A stretch of DNA of 64,000 nucleotides. Source: CAIYRG01 sp964446945. GTDB lineage: Bacteria > Pseudomonadota > Alphaproteobacteria > Micropepsales > Micropepsaceae. Shown here one piece after another: positions 34,277 to 42,918 of this stretch (positions within the stretch are counted from its first letter, which is position 1; each line of letters begins with the position of its first letter). The notes under the pieces were generated by a model. That model was given only the letters and a program-made list of their open reading frames with translations. It was not told the DNA's origin and did not search any database. Made by a program: the position numbers and the translations under genes. The stretch spans positions 1 to 64,000 of the forward strand of contig CAYUQO010000003.1 in the NCBI GenBank assembly GCA_964446945.1, given 5' to 3'.

Positions 34277-35038
34277 TTAATCCGAACCGGGCATGATCGC
34301 GGCGCAGCCGCCATCGACGAACAATTCCGTGCCGGCGATGAAATCGGAATCGTCCGACGCCAGGAACAGCATGGCGCGCGCGAGATCGATCGGCTCGCCC
34401 GGACGATTGCGCAAATTCAGCACCTTGCGGTCCGGATTGAATTCGTCCTTGCCGACCGGCGAGCCGATCTTGTTGGGCACCACGCAGTTGACGCGGATAT
34501 TGTGCGGCGCGAGCTGAATGGCGAGCGAGCGCGTCAGATTGATGACCCCGGCTTTGGCTGCGGTGTAAGCGATGGCGCGCGGCCGGCCGTAATGGCCCGA
34601 GGTTGAACTGACATTGACGATCTTCCCGCCACGGCCGCCGGCGATCATTTCTTTTGCCGCATATTTGCTGAACAGCATCGGCGCGGTGAGGCAGACCGCA
34701 AACACCCGGTCCCAATCCTCTTTCGTGATGTCGAATAGATGCTTGTTGTCGGAGATGGCGACATTGTTGATCAGGATATCGAGCCGGCCCCATTCGCGCG
34801 CGACCGATTTCACCGTTTCGACAATCTGATCTTCCTGCGCCACATCGCAGATGAAGCTTTTGGCGCGGCCGCCGGCGGAAGTGATGGCGGCGGCAACCTT
34901 ATCGGCGCGCGCGCGGTCCATGTCCACGACCGCGACTGCGGCGCCTTCGGACGCGAACAGTTTGGCAGCGGCCTCGCCGATATTGCGTCCGGCGCCGGTG
35001 ATGAGAGCGATCTGGTTTGCAAGTCTGGTCATGTCCAC
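34277..35038 (-). CDS. Short-chain dehydrogenase/reductase (SDR)
   Basis: The 253-residue protein has the classical SDR set: TGAGRNIGEAAAKLF (NAD(P) loop, 15-29), NNVA, catalytic Ser in VSSTSGHYG, and YTAAKAG (Tyr and Lys), followed by PHNIRVNCVVPNKI and a DGG end segment. The Asp in VVDMDRARAD after strand 2 suggests NAD over NADP. The substrate is unknown. It is transcribed alone between the ABC exporter and the bipartite repeat. Confidence 0.88.
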   Translation of the reverse strand: MDMTRLANQIALITGAGRNIGEAAAKLFASEGAAVAVVDMDRARADKVAAAITSAGGRAKSFICDVAQEDQIVETVKSVAREWGRLDILINNVAISDNKHLFDITKEDWDRVFAVCLTAPMLFSKYAAKEMIAGGRGGKIVNVSSTSGHYGRPRAIAYTAAKAGVINLTRSLAIQLAPHNIRVNCVVPNKIGSPVGKDEFNPDRKVLNLRNRPGEPIDLARAMLFLASDDSDFIAGTELFVDGGCAAIMPGSD

Positions 35039-35094
35039 CCGCTACCAGACCAGTTGTGGCCGGGTCAAATCGGGCGTTCAGCGCGCCTCGGACA

Positions 35095-35259
35095 CCAGTG
35101 TCGCGGTTTCAAAGTTCGCACAATTCCGATATCAAGCGCGCTTTGCGAACTTCGACACCGAAACGACACTGGAATTAATAAATTGCTGGTGTCCTTTCGA
35201 TTCTGAAATTCGCATGGATGCCGATATAGATCAGGCGAATTTCAGAATCGGGACACCAG
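35095..35259. repeat. Bipartite double-hairpin repeat element, copy B (165 bp)
   Basis: It has the same order as copy A at 5412-5579. Hairpin 1 pairs 35095-35120 with 35144-35172 (CCAGTGTCGCGGTTTCAAAG); hairpin 2 pairs 35186-35213 with 35234-35259 (arm ending GATTCTGAAATTCGC). Both loops hold CCGATAT. A 13-base AT-rich linker separates them. It overlaps the final codons and stop of the MFS-fusion gene, as copy A overlaps the LpxH-like gene. Confidence 0.85.
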
Positions 35260-37230
35260 CGGCGGCGATGTGGAGAGGTGACGTGCAAGTTTGGCCAGCA
35301 TGCCTCGCACATCGGCATGTTTGCCTGGATCCCAGCGCTGCAACAATGATTCGAGCTGATTGCGGCGCAGCACGAGAAGGCGCGTGTACAGACTCCGGCC
35401 TGCCGCGGTGAAATCAAACCGCCCCGCGGAATCCCTCATGACGAGGCCGTGAGCGATGCAGCTCTCTCCCAAAGCATGAAGCAGCGCGCGTTCCATCCGG
35501 ACATGCTGGCACACTTCATCTTCGGTCGGCGGATGATTGTGTTCGCCAACGCGAAACAGAAACCACATTTCGCGCGGATCGATGTTGGTGCCGCTCTGCT
35601 GCGCCAGAGCATGATACAGCTTCCAACGGTTCTCATGCCGCGCCAGGTTTGAAACGATGCGTTCGAGTTCTTCGAGCGATGTCGCATCCTGTGGCATCGC
35701 GAAAGCCTGTCCGATACCTTCCGCGGACGACGTCTTGCGCAAGGCGATTTCCTTCAAGCCCAGCGTCAGCAGGAATCCCACAAACGCGATTGCCGCTGCA
35801 GTGCCGAACACCGGCTGCAGGGCTGCTGCATAGGCGGCGATGTAGGGTATACGGAGCGCCGGTGCGAGCGCTTCCACGACGGCAGGGTTTGCTGCGCTCT
35901 CCGCTTCATTTCCGCCCACGCCGAGATGCAATTGCAGCGCATAGGAAAATATGCCGCCGAACAGTGCCACTCCGAACGAACCGCCGATGGAGCGAAACAG
36001 TGCCACTCCGGACGTCGCGACGCCGAGGTGTTCATATGCAACTGCGTTTTGCGCCGCGAGCACCAGCACCTGCATGACCATGCCGAGTCCGAGGCCAAGC
36101 AGCAACATGTAGCCGGAGCAGAGCCAGATCGAACTTGCGGCGGTCAGCGTCGACAGCAGGAATAGCGCGCCGGTGACAATTGCCATGCCGGCGACGGGAA
36201 AGAATTTGTACCGGCCCATGCGCACAATCAGCCGTCCGCTGGCGATTGAGGTTACGAGCGTCCCCAGCATCATCGGCGTCATGTGCAGTCCGGCGGTTGC
36301 GGGATCGGCGCCCTTGACCACCTGCAGATAGACCGGCAGCAGGGTGGTTGATCCCATCAGCGAAATGCCGACCATCAGGCTGACCACTGCCGAGACGGCA
36401 AACACCCGATTGCGGAACAGTTCGAGCGGCAGAACCGGAGCGCCGGCGCGGGCTTCGGCCGCTAGGAATGCGCCGAACAGCACCGCAATTCCGACAATGA
36501 TCGCGGCCCAGAGACCGGCGGAAATCCCGGCGAGGATCGTTCCGGCGAAGCTGGTTGCCAGCACGATTGCGCTGAGCAGGAATGCGAGCAGCACGGCGCC
36601 GGCATAATCGATCGTCTGCCGTTTGCGCGCGGTCTGCGCGTGCAGGACCGTTCCGATCACCAGGAATGCGACCAGGCCAAGCGGGAGGTTGATGTAGAAG
36701 ATCCAGCGCCAGGAAAGATGCACGACGAAAAAGCCGCCGATCAGAGGGCCAATCACGGTGGCCAATCCGAACACTGCCCCGAATGCGCCCTGGTAGCGGC
36801 CGCGTTCGGCCGGCGGAATCAGATCGCCAATGATCGCCATTGTGGTGACCATCAGACCGCCGCCACCCAGTCCCTGAATGAAGCGGAACACAATTAGCGA
36901 GAACAGATCGTCAGCCAGTCCGCACAGGGCGGAACCGGCGAGAAAAATGCCGACTGCGATCTGCAATATCAGTTTGCGTCCAAACAGATCGCCAAGTTTG
37001 CCGTAGAGCGGCGTGACAATCGTGGTGGCGAGCAGATAGGCGGTGACAATCCACGAAAGATGCGTCACGCCGCCCAGTTCCGACACAATGGTCGGCAGGG
37101 CAGTCGCGACAATCGTCTGGTCGAGCGCGGCGAGCAGCAGCACCAGCGCGAGCGCGCCGAAAATGACCAGGATATTTGCGGGCACGCCGGAAACGGGCCC
37201 GGCCGGCGCAGATGTTTCTGCCTGGCTCAT
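35242..37230 (-). CDS. DHA2-type MFS exporter fused to a winged-helix/MarR-like C-terminal domain
   Basis: The ATG at 37230, with TGAGGGC in front, gives 662 residues. Residues 1-490 form a 14-helix DHA2 pump: LLLAALDQTIVATALPTIVS, LYGKLGDLFGRKLILQIAVG and RFIQGLGGGGLMVTTMAIIG. Residues about 505-662 are cytoplasmic and soluble: VCQHVRMERALLHALGESC, VMRDSAGRFDFTAAGRSLY, and LLVLRRNQLESLLQRWDPG followed by a helix. This looks like a MarR-type winged helix with its long final helix. A pump that senses its own substrate is one reading. The final LVSRF codons lie in the bipartite repeat. Confidence 0.82.
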   Translation of the reverse strand: MSQAETSAPAGPVSGVPANILVIFGALALVLLLAALDQTIVATALPTIVSELGGVTHLSWIVTAYLLATTIVTPLYGKLGDLFGRKLILQIAVGIFLAGSALCGLADDLFSLIVFRFIQGLGGGGLMVTTMAIIGDLIPPAERGRYQGAFGAVFGLATVIGPLIGGFFVVHLSWRWIFYINLPLGLVAFLVIGTVLHAQTARKRQTIDYAGAVLLAFLLSAIVLATSFAGTILAGISAGLWAAIIVGIAVLFGAFLAAEARAGAPVLPLELFRNRVFAVSAVVSLMVGISLMGSTTLLPVYLQVVKGADPATAGLHMTPMMLGTLVTSIASGRLIVRMGRYKFFPVAGMAIVTGALFLLSTLTAASSIWLCSGYMLLLGLGLGMVMQVLVLAAQNAVAYEHLGVATSGVALFRSIGGSFGVALFGGIFSYALQLHLGVGGNEAESAANPAVVEALAPALRIPYIAAYAAALQPVFGTAAAIAFVGFLLTLGLKEIALRKTSSAEGIGQAFAMPQDATSLEELERIVSNLARHENRWKLYHALAQQSGTNIDPREMWFLFRVGEHNHPPTEDEVCQHVRMERALLHALGESCIAHGLVMRDSAGRFDFTAAGRSLYTRLLVLRRNQLESLLQRWDPGKHADVRGMLAKLARHLSTSPPLVSRF

Positions 37231-37355
37231 GCCCTCACCAAAACGGCACCGCGGGGGTCGGGTTGCAGCACCGCCTGCCTCGGACGTGGCAAAAGGCGCT
37301 TTCACCTTGGCGTAATTTTTGGGAATTTAGGTTGCCGAGATTGATTCTGTGCTGA

Positions 37356-38141
37356 ATGAACCAGATTCCCGCCAATACGCTGCATTCGCCGGAGACGGCG
37401 GCTGAGTCGGCGCGGCAGTTTCAGGACCCGAGCCGCGAGTGGCACCGGCTATTCGCGGAATTCTGGGGCACATTTCTCACCATTGTGGTGACGATCGGCG
37501 CGCGCGTAGTGGCTGCAAAGACCGGGCAGGTGTCGCCGGGAATGGCCTATGCCTCACGCGGTATCATGACCATGGCGGCCATTCTGTTTCTGGGCACCAT
37601 CAGCGGCGCGCATTTGAACCCTGCGGTGACGTTCGGATTTGCGCTCAGGCGGAATTTTCCATGGACGCGTGTGCCCGGTTACCTGGTGGCGCAGCTTTTG
37701 GGGGCACTCCTTTCGGCCTGGGTGATTGCGGCCCTGTTCGGCGACCTGATTAGCGCCGGCGCCACAAAACCCGCGGACGGAATATCCGTATGGCAAGCCT
37801 TTGGCGTCGAAGTCCTGCTGACGGCAGCATTGGTCCAGACCATCCTTGGTACGGCGTCGGATGCGCGCAACATGGGGACCAATAACGCCATTTCCGTCGG
37901 CGGCTATATCATTCTCGCCGGGTTCTGGGCTGGCCCGGTCAGCGGCGCGTCGATGAATCCATTCCGCTCGCTGGCCGTGGATGTACTGCGCTGGAACTTT
38001 TCCGTGACCTGGATTTACTTTGCCGGTCCACTTCTTGGCGCTGCCATAGGCGTGGGCACGGAATGGCTGCTGAAAGGCCCGCCAACAAAGGCCGGGGACC
38101 GCGCCGCCCAAGGTGCAAGCGAGGACAAATCGGGCGCTTAG
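37356..38141 (+). CDS. MIP/aquaporin-family channel
   Basis: The 261-residue protein has six helices and two half-helix motifs: SGAHLNPAVTFGFALRR (about 83-99, NPA) and SGASMNPFRSLAVD (about 197-210), where the second is NPF in place of NPA. The N-terminal 35 residues are polar. It should conduct water, glycerol or a small neutral solute; the selectivity cannot be read reliably. The altered second motif is its odd point. It diverges from the MFS fusion gene and precedes the RND operon by 229 bases. Confidence 0.85.
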   Translation: MNQIPANTLHSPETAAESARQFQDPSREWHRLFAEFWGTFLTIVVTIGARVVAAKTGQVSPGMAYASRGIMTMAAILFLGTISGAHLNPAVTFGFALRRNFPWTRVPGYLVAQLLGALLSAWVIAALFGDLISAGATKPADGISVWQAFGVEVLLTAALVQTILGTASDARNMGTNNAISVGGYIILAGFWAGPVSGASMNPFRSLAVDVLRWNFSVTWIYFAGPLLGAAIGVGTEWLLKGPPTKAGDRAAQGASEDKSGA

Positions 38142-38370
38142 CCGTCCGGAATGTGACGGCTTCCGCGCGAGAAAGCGGCCGGGTTGCGGCCTACGGAAAG
38201 TTCATCCAACCGGCATAACACGCCGACATTTCTGACAAATTTCGCCTATCCTTTTCTGTTATCCGGATTGGTGTGAGAGCCTGGGGAGGCTTGCACGCCG
38301 AAGGCGAAGCTGACCAGCCGCCGGAATTTATGATAGGACACGCCTCTATAAGGAAGGCGCTTGCGCACTC

Positions 38371-39768
38371 ATGGATCAAAGAACGCCGAGAAATCCCTTC
38401 GCCGATCCCGGTAGCATAGGCTCCGGCGCGGTCCGGCCCGGCCGCGGGATCACCGCCTGGATTCCGGGCGGCGCGAAGACGGTTGTGGTCGGCCTTGCCG
38501 CGCTCGTGGTTGCAGGTCTGGTCTACGAGATTCGCCCCAGCACGACCCCGGTCAGGCGCAATCCGTTTTTCAATGGCGCGAACGCCCCAACGCCGGTTGG
38601 CACCGCCAAGGCTGCGCTCGGCGATATCAACATCAATCTGAATGAGTTGGGCACCGTAACTCCGCTCGCGACCGTCAGTGTACGGCCGCAGGTCGGCGGA
38701 TATCTGGTCAAGATCAACTTCACCGAAGGTCAGGTCGTGCATGCCGGCGACACGCTGGCGCAGATCGATCCGCGGCCATACCAGGCAACGCTGGATCAGG
38801 CGCAGGGCCAATTGGCGCGTGATCAGGCGCAGCTTGCCAATGCACAACTCGACTTGAAACGCTACGAGACACTGGTCGCGCAGAACTCGATTGCTGAACA
38901 GCAGCTGGATACGCAGAAAGCCCTCGTCGGCCAGTTGGGCGGTACGATCAAGGCGGATGAGGCCAGCGTTGAGGCGGCCACCGTCAATTTGAATTACACC
39001 AACGTCAAATCTCCGGTGACCGGCCGGGTCGGGCTCAGGCAAGTCGATCTCGGCAATCTGGTGACCGCCGGCCAGGCGACGCCACTCGTTGTCGTCACCC
39101 AGATGCAGCCGATGTCGGTGGTGTTCACTGTCCCGGAAGACAATATCGGACAAATCATGACGCGCGTGCAGGGCGGCGCGAAACTGAAAGCCGATGCCTA
39201 TGATCGCGCGCAGGTGACCAAAATCGCCAGCGGCACGGTGTCCACGGTCGACAACGAAATCGATCCGACCACCGGCACGGTGAAGCTGCGGGCCATGTTC
39301 GACAACAGCAAGGAAGAGCTGTTTCCCGCCCAGTTCGTCAATATCCGGCTGCAAGTCGATACTTTGCACAATCAGATTGTCGTTCCGACCGCCGCGATCG
39401 ATCGTGGCGCCTCCGGTACTTTTGTCTATGTGGTCGATACCCAGACGCACCGCGTCAGCATGCACCCCGTGAAGCTGGGGCAAAGTGATGGTGACCGTGT
39501 CGCAGTCGCCAGTGGCCTGAATGCCGGCGACACGGTTGTGGTCGATGGTGCCGACCGCCTTCGCGATGGCGCGCGTGTGCTGCTTCCCGGTGAGGCGTTG
39601 CCGCCGCCGGGAGTCGCGAACCAGCAGGGCGGCGATCAGGCTGGCCGGCGCGGCGGGCGCAGAGGCGCCGGCGGCGGACGCGGCGGCCGCGGTGGTGGCC
39701 GGGGCGGTCAGCAACAGGGCGCGCCGCAGGCCGGTACGGGCCAGGGTCAGGCCGCAAACGGCGGCTGA
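38371..39768 (+). CDS. RND efflux periplasmic adaptor (MdtA-like)
   Basis: The 465-residue protein has one N-terminal membrane anchor (about 35-55), lipoyl halves (TVSVRPQVGGYLVKINFTEG and YTNVKSPVTGRVGLRQVDLG), a helical hairpin (LDQAQGQLARDQAQLANAQL), a beta-barrel (QPMSVVFTVPEDNIGQIM) and a membrane-proximal domain. Residues about 427-465 form an Arg/Gly/Gln-rich tail not usual in the family. It links the permeases to the outer-membrane factor. It is the first gene of the operon; no regulator gene adjoins it. Confidence 0.9.
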   Translation: MDQRTPRNPFADPGSIGSGAVRPGRGITAWIPGGAKTVVVGLAALVVAGLVYEIRPSTTPVRRNPFFNGANAPTPVGTAKAALGDININLNELGTVTPLATVSVRPQVGGYLVKINFTEGQVVHAGDTLAQIDPRPYQATLDQAQGQLARDQAQLANAQLDLKRYETLVAQNSIAEQQLDTQKALVGQLGGTIKADEASVEAATVNLNYTNVKSPVTGRVGLRQVDLGNLVTAGQATPLVVVTQMQPMSVVFTVPEDNIGQIMTRVQGGAKLKADAYDRAQVTKIASGTVSTVDNEIDPTTGTVKLRAMFDNSKEELFPAQFVNIRLQVDTLHNQIVVPTAAIDRGASGTFVYVVDTQTHRVSMHPVKLGQSDGDRVAVASGLNAGDTVVVDGADRLRDGARVLLPGEALPPPGVANQQGGDQAGRRGGRRGAGGGRGGRGGGRGGQQQGAPQAGTGQGQAANGG

Positions 39769-39804
39769 GCGGATTTTGTTTAGTTCAGACAGGATGAGAC
39801 CGCG

Positions 39805-42800
39805 ATGAATCCGTCGCGCCTATTCATTGTTCGCCCAGTCGCGACCTCCTTGCTGATGGTCGCCATCATGCTTGTCGGCGTCGTCGGCTTTTTCTTCCTG
39901 CCGCTCTCAGCGCTGCCCGAGGTCGATTATCCGACAATCCAGGTGCAGACATTCCTTCCCGGCGCGAGTCCGGAAGTGATGACGTCGTCGGTCACCGCCC
40001 CGCTGGAACGGCAATTCGGCCAGATGCCCGGGTTGCGGGAGATGTCGTCGATCAGCTCGGCCGGCGCGTCGGTGTTGACGCTTCAATTCGATTTGTCACT
40101 GGGCCTCGATATCGCAGAACAGGAAGTGCAGGCGGCCATCAATGCCACCGGAAATCTGTTGCCGCAAAATCTGCCTTCGCCTCCGGTTTACGCCAAGGTC
40201 AATCCGGCGGATGCGCCGATTCTGACGCTGGCGATCACGGCGCAGTCGCTGCCTTTGACCCAGGTCGAGGACATTGCGCAGACGCAGATCGCGCAGAAGA
40301 TTTCGCAACTGCCCGGCGTCGGTCTGGTCAGCATCAATGGCGGGCAGCGCCCTGCAGTGCGCATTCAGGTCAACCTTCAGGCCATGGCGGCCTATGGCCT
40401 GAATATCGATGATCTCAGAAGCACAATTTCGAATAACAATTCGAACGCGCCCAAGGGACAGTTCGACGGCACGGCACGCTCCTACACGATCGATGCCAAC
40501 GATCAGATCCAGAATTCGCAGGACTACGCGAATCTGGTGGTTGCTTATAAGAACGGCAGTCCGGTCTTCCTGCGCGATATCGGCAAAGTCGTGGCCGGCG
40601 CCGAGAACAACAAGCTCGCGAGCTGGATGAACAACACACCGGCGATCCTGCTGAACGTGCAGCGGCAGCCGGGGGCAAATGTGATTGCGGTGGTGGACAA
40701 TATCAAAAAGATATTGCCCGACATCGAAGCCGGCCTGCCGACATCCATCAATGTGACCGTTTTGACCGACCGCACGAACACCATTCGCGCATCGGTGAAT
40801 GACGTCGAGTTCGAACTCGGGCTCGCCGTTGTGCTGGTTGTGCTGGTGATCTTCCTGTTCCTGCGCAATGTGCCCGCGACGGTGATTCCCAGTCTGTCGG
40901 TGCCGCTGTCGATCGTCGGCACGTTCGCCGTCATGTATCTGATGGGATTCAGCCTCAACAATCTGTCCCTGATGGCGCTGACCATCGCGTCGGGCTTTGT
41001 GGTCGACGATGCGATCGTGATGATCGAGAACATCTCGCGCCATCTCGAAATGGGCCAAAGCGCGATGCAGGCGGCGCTCAAGGGCGCGGGCGAGATTGGG
41101 TTCACCATTATTTCCTTAACCGTGTCCCTGATCGCGGTCTTGATCCCGTTGTTATTCATGCAGGAGGTCGTGGGACGCCTGTTCCGCGAATTTGCGGTCA
41201 CTCTCGCGGTGACCATCCTGATTTCGGCGGTGGTCTCCCTCACGCTCGTCCCGATGATGTGCGCCAAGTTGCTGAAACCGGAATCACAGCAGCGCCACAG
41301 CCGCATCGGGCGCAAGGCAGCGGAACTGTTCGACCGCACCATTGCAGCCTATGGCCGGGCGCTCCAATGGGTGCTCGACCATCAGCCGGCGACACTTGTG
41401 GTGGCGGTCCTGACGCTGGCGCTGACAGCGGCGCTCTATGTCGAAATACCCAAGGGATTTTTCCCGACGCAGGATACCGGCCTGATCCAGGGCATTACGC
41501 GCGCGCCCCCGACGATTTCGTTTTCGGCGATGTCGGATCGTCAGTTGCAGCTTGCCGATATCATCCGCAAGGATCCCGACGTGGTCAGTCTGTCGTCATT
41601 CATCGGCGTGGACGGCACCAACACGACGCTGAATAGCGGCCGTATCCTGATCAATCTGAAGGAAAAGAGCCAACGCAAGGATTCAGTCACGGACATTATC
41701 CGCCGGCTGAATGCGGAGACCCGCAATATCGAAGGCATTTCACTGTTTCTGCAGCCGGTGCAGGACCTGACCGTCGAATCTACCGTCGGCCGTGCGCAGT
41801 ATCAGTTCATTCTTCAGGCGGCGACCAGCACGATCCTGAATCAGTGGGTTCCCACACTGCTCAACCAGCTGCAGCGTTCGCCGGAACTCGAGAATGTCTC
41901 GACCAATTACCTCGATCAGGGCCGCAGCGCCTATATCGATCTCGACCGCGACACGGCTGCGCGCTTCGGCATCACGGCGGCAACGATCGACAACGCGCTT
42001 TACGACGCGTTCGGGCAGCGCATCGTGTCCACGATCTTTACCCAATCGAACGAGTATCGCGTCATCCTGGAAGCCGATCCGGATCTGCAGTCATCACTGG
42101 ATACGCTGAATTCCTTGTATCTTCCGTCGTCCGGTGGCGGTCAGGTGCCATTGTCGGCGATTGCGAAAGTCGAACAGCGCGACGTGCCGTTGGAAGTCGA
42201 TCATCTGGCGCAATTCCCTGCAGCGATGATCTCGTTCGACGTGGCGCCCGGTTCGTCGCTCGGCGCTGCCGTTGCGGCGGTGCAGCAGGCGGAACAGGCT
42301 GCCGGCATTCCGGCCTCAGTGCGGACCAACTTCGAAGGCGCGGCGCTGAGCTTTGAATCCACCCTCGGCAACGAATTGCTGCTGATCCTTGCCGCGATCA
42401 TCACGGTCTATATCGTGCTCGGGGTGCTCTATGAGAGCTTCATCCATCCGGTGACGATCCTTTCCACACTGCCATCGGCAGGTGTCGGCGCGCTGGTGGC
42501 GCTGATGCTGACGGGTGAGAATCTCGACATCATTTCGATCATCGGGATCATCCTCCTGATCGGTATCGTCAAAAAGAACGCGATCATGATGATCGACTTC
42601 GCGATCTCCGCCGAACGCGAGGAAGGAAAATCGCCGCGCGAGGCGATTTTCCAGGCGGCATTGTTGCGTTTCCGGCCGATCCTCATGACCACGCTGGCGG
42701 CGCTTTTCGGCGCGCTGCCGCTGATGATCGGGAATGGCACGGGCGCGGAATTGCGTCATCCACTCGGCGTGTCGATCGTCGGCGGATTGCTGCTGAGTCA

Positions 42801-42918
42801 ACTTCTGACGCTGTTCACAACGCCGGTGATCTACCTCTACTTCGACCGCCTGGCGGGGCGGGTTCGCACCCGGCGCGAACGGCCGGTGGCTGAAACTCCG
42901 GAGCCGCTGGCGCCATGA
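39805..42918 (+). CDS. RND efflux permease 1 (MdtB-like)
   Basis: The 1037-residue pump has the full RND layout: helix 1 RPVATSLLMVAIMLVGVVGF, two porter domains, two sets of helices with LSLMALTIASGFVVDDAIVM (proton-relay Asp pair DD) and LLIGIVKKNAIMMIDFAISA. The GFFPTQDTGLI segment in the second half is typical of the MdtB/MdtC and heavy-metal-independent HAE1 branch. It exports drugs, bile-salt-like or other amphiphiles. It overlaps the next permease gene by 4 bases (42915-42918), so the two are translated together, as in MdtBC hetero-trimers. Confidence 0.92.
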   Translation: MNPSRLFIVRPVATSLLMVAIMLVGVVGFFFLPLSALPEVDYPTIQVQTFLPGASPEVMTSSVTAPLERQFGQMPGLREMSSISSAGASVLTLQFDLSLGLDIAEQEVQAAINATGNLLPQNLPSPPVYAKVNPADAPILTLAITAQSLPLTQVEDIAQTQIAQKISQLPGVGLVSINGGQRPAVRIQVNLQAMAAYGLNIDDLRSTISNNNSNAPKGQFDGTARSYTIDANDQIQNSQDYANLVVAYKNGSPVFLRDIGKVVAGAENNKLASWMNNTPAILLNVQRQPGANVIAVVDNIKKILPDIEAGLPTSINVTVLTDRTNTIRASVNDVEFELGLAVVLVVLVIFLFLRNVPATVIPSLSVPLSIVGTFAVMYLMGFSLNNLSLMALTIASGFVVDDAIVMIENISRHLEMGQSAMQAALKGAGEIGFTIISLTVSLIAVLIPLLFMQEVVGRLFREFAVTLAVTILISAVVSLTLVPMMCAKLLKPESQQRHSRIGRKAAELFDRTIAAYGRALQWVLDHQPATLVVAVLTLALTAALYVEIPKGFFPTQDTGLIQGITRAPPTISFSAMSDRQLQLADIIRKDPDVVSLSSFIGVDGTNTTLNSGRILINLKEKSQRKDSVTDIIRRLNAETRNIEGISLFLQPVQDLTVESTVGRAQYQFILQAATSTILNQWVPTLLNQLQRSPELENVSTNYLDQGRSAYIDLDRDTAARFGITAATIDNALYDAFGQRIVSTIFTQSNEYRVILEADPDLQSSLDTLNSLYLPSSGGGQVPLSAIAKVEQRDVPLEVDHLAQFPAAMISFDVAPGSSLGAAVAAVQQAEQAAGIPASVRTNFEGAALSFESTLGNELLLILAAIITVYIVLGVLYESFIHPVTILSTLPSAGVGALVALMLTGENLDIISIIGIILLIGIVKKNAIMMIDFAISAEREEGKSPREAIFQAALLRFRPILMTTLAALFGALPLMIGNGTGAELRHPLGVSIVGGLLLSQLLTLFTTPVIYLYFDRLAGRVRTRRERPVAETPEPLAP

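Noticed and set aside
38191..39714. 507-codon minus-strand frame opposite the RND adaptor
   Set aside because: The adaptor on the plus strand is complete with its motifs; the opposite frame has no recognisable fold and no ribosome site.
40096..41058. Minus-strand frame inside RND permease 1
   Set aside because: It is a shadow of the permease reading frame with composition typical of antisense frames (His, Arg, Asp-rich).
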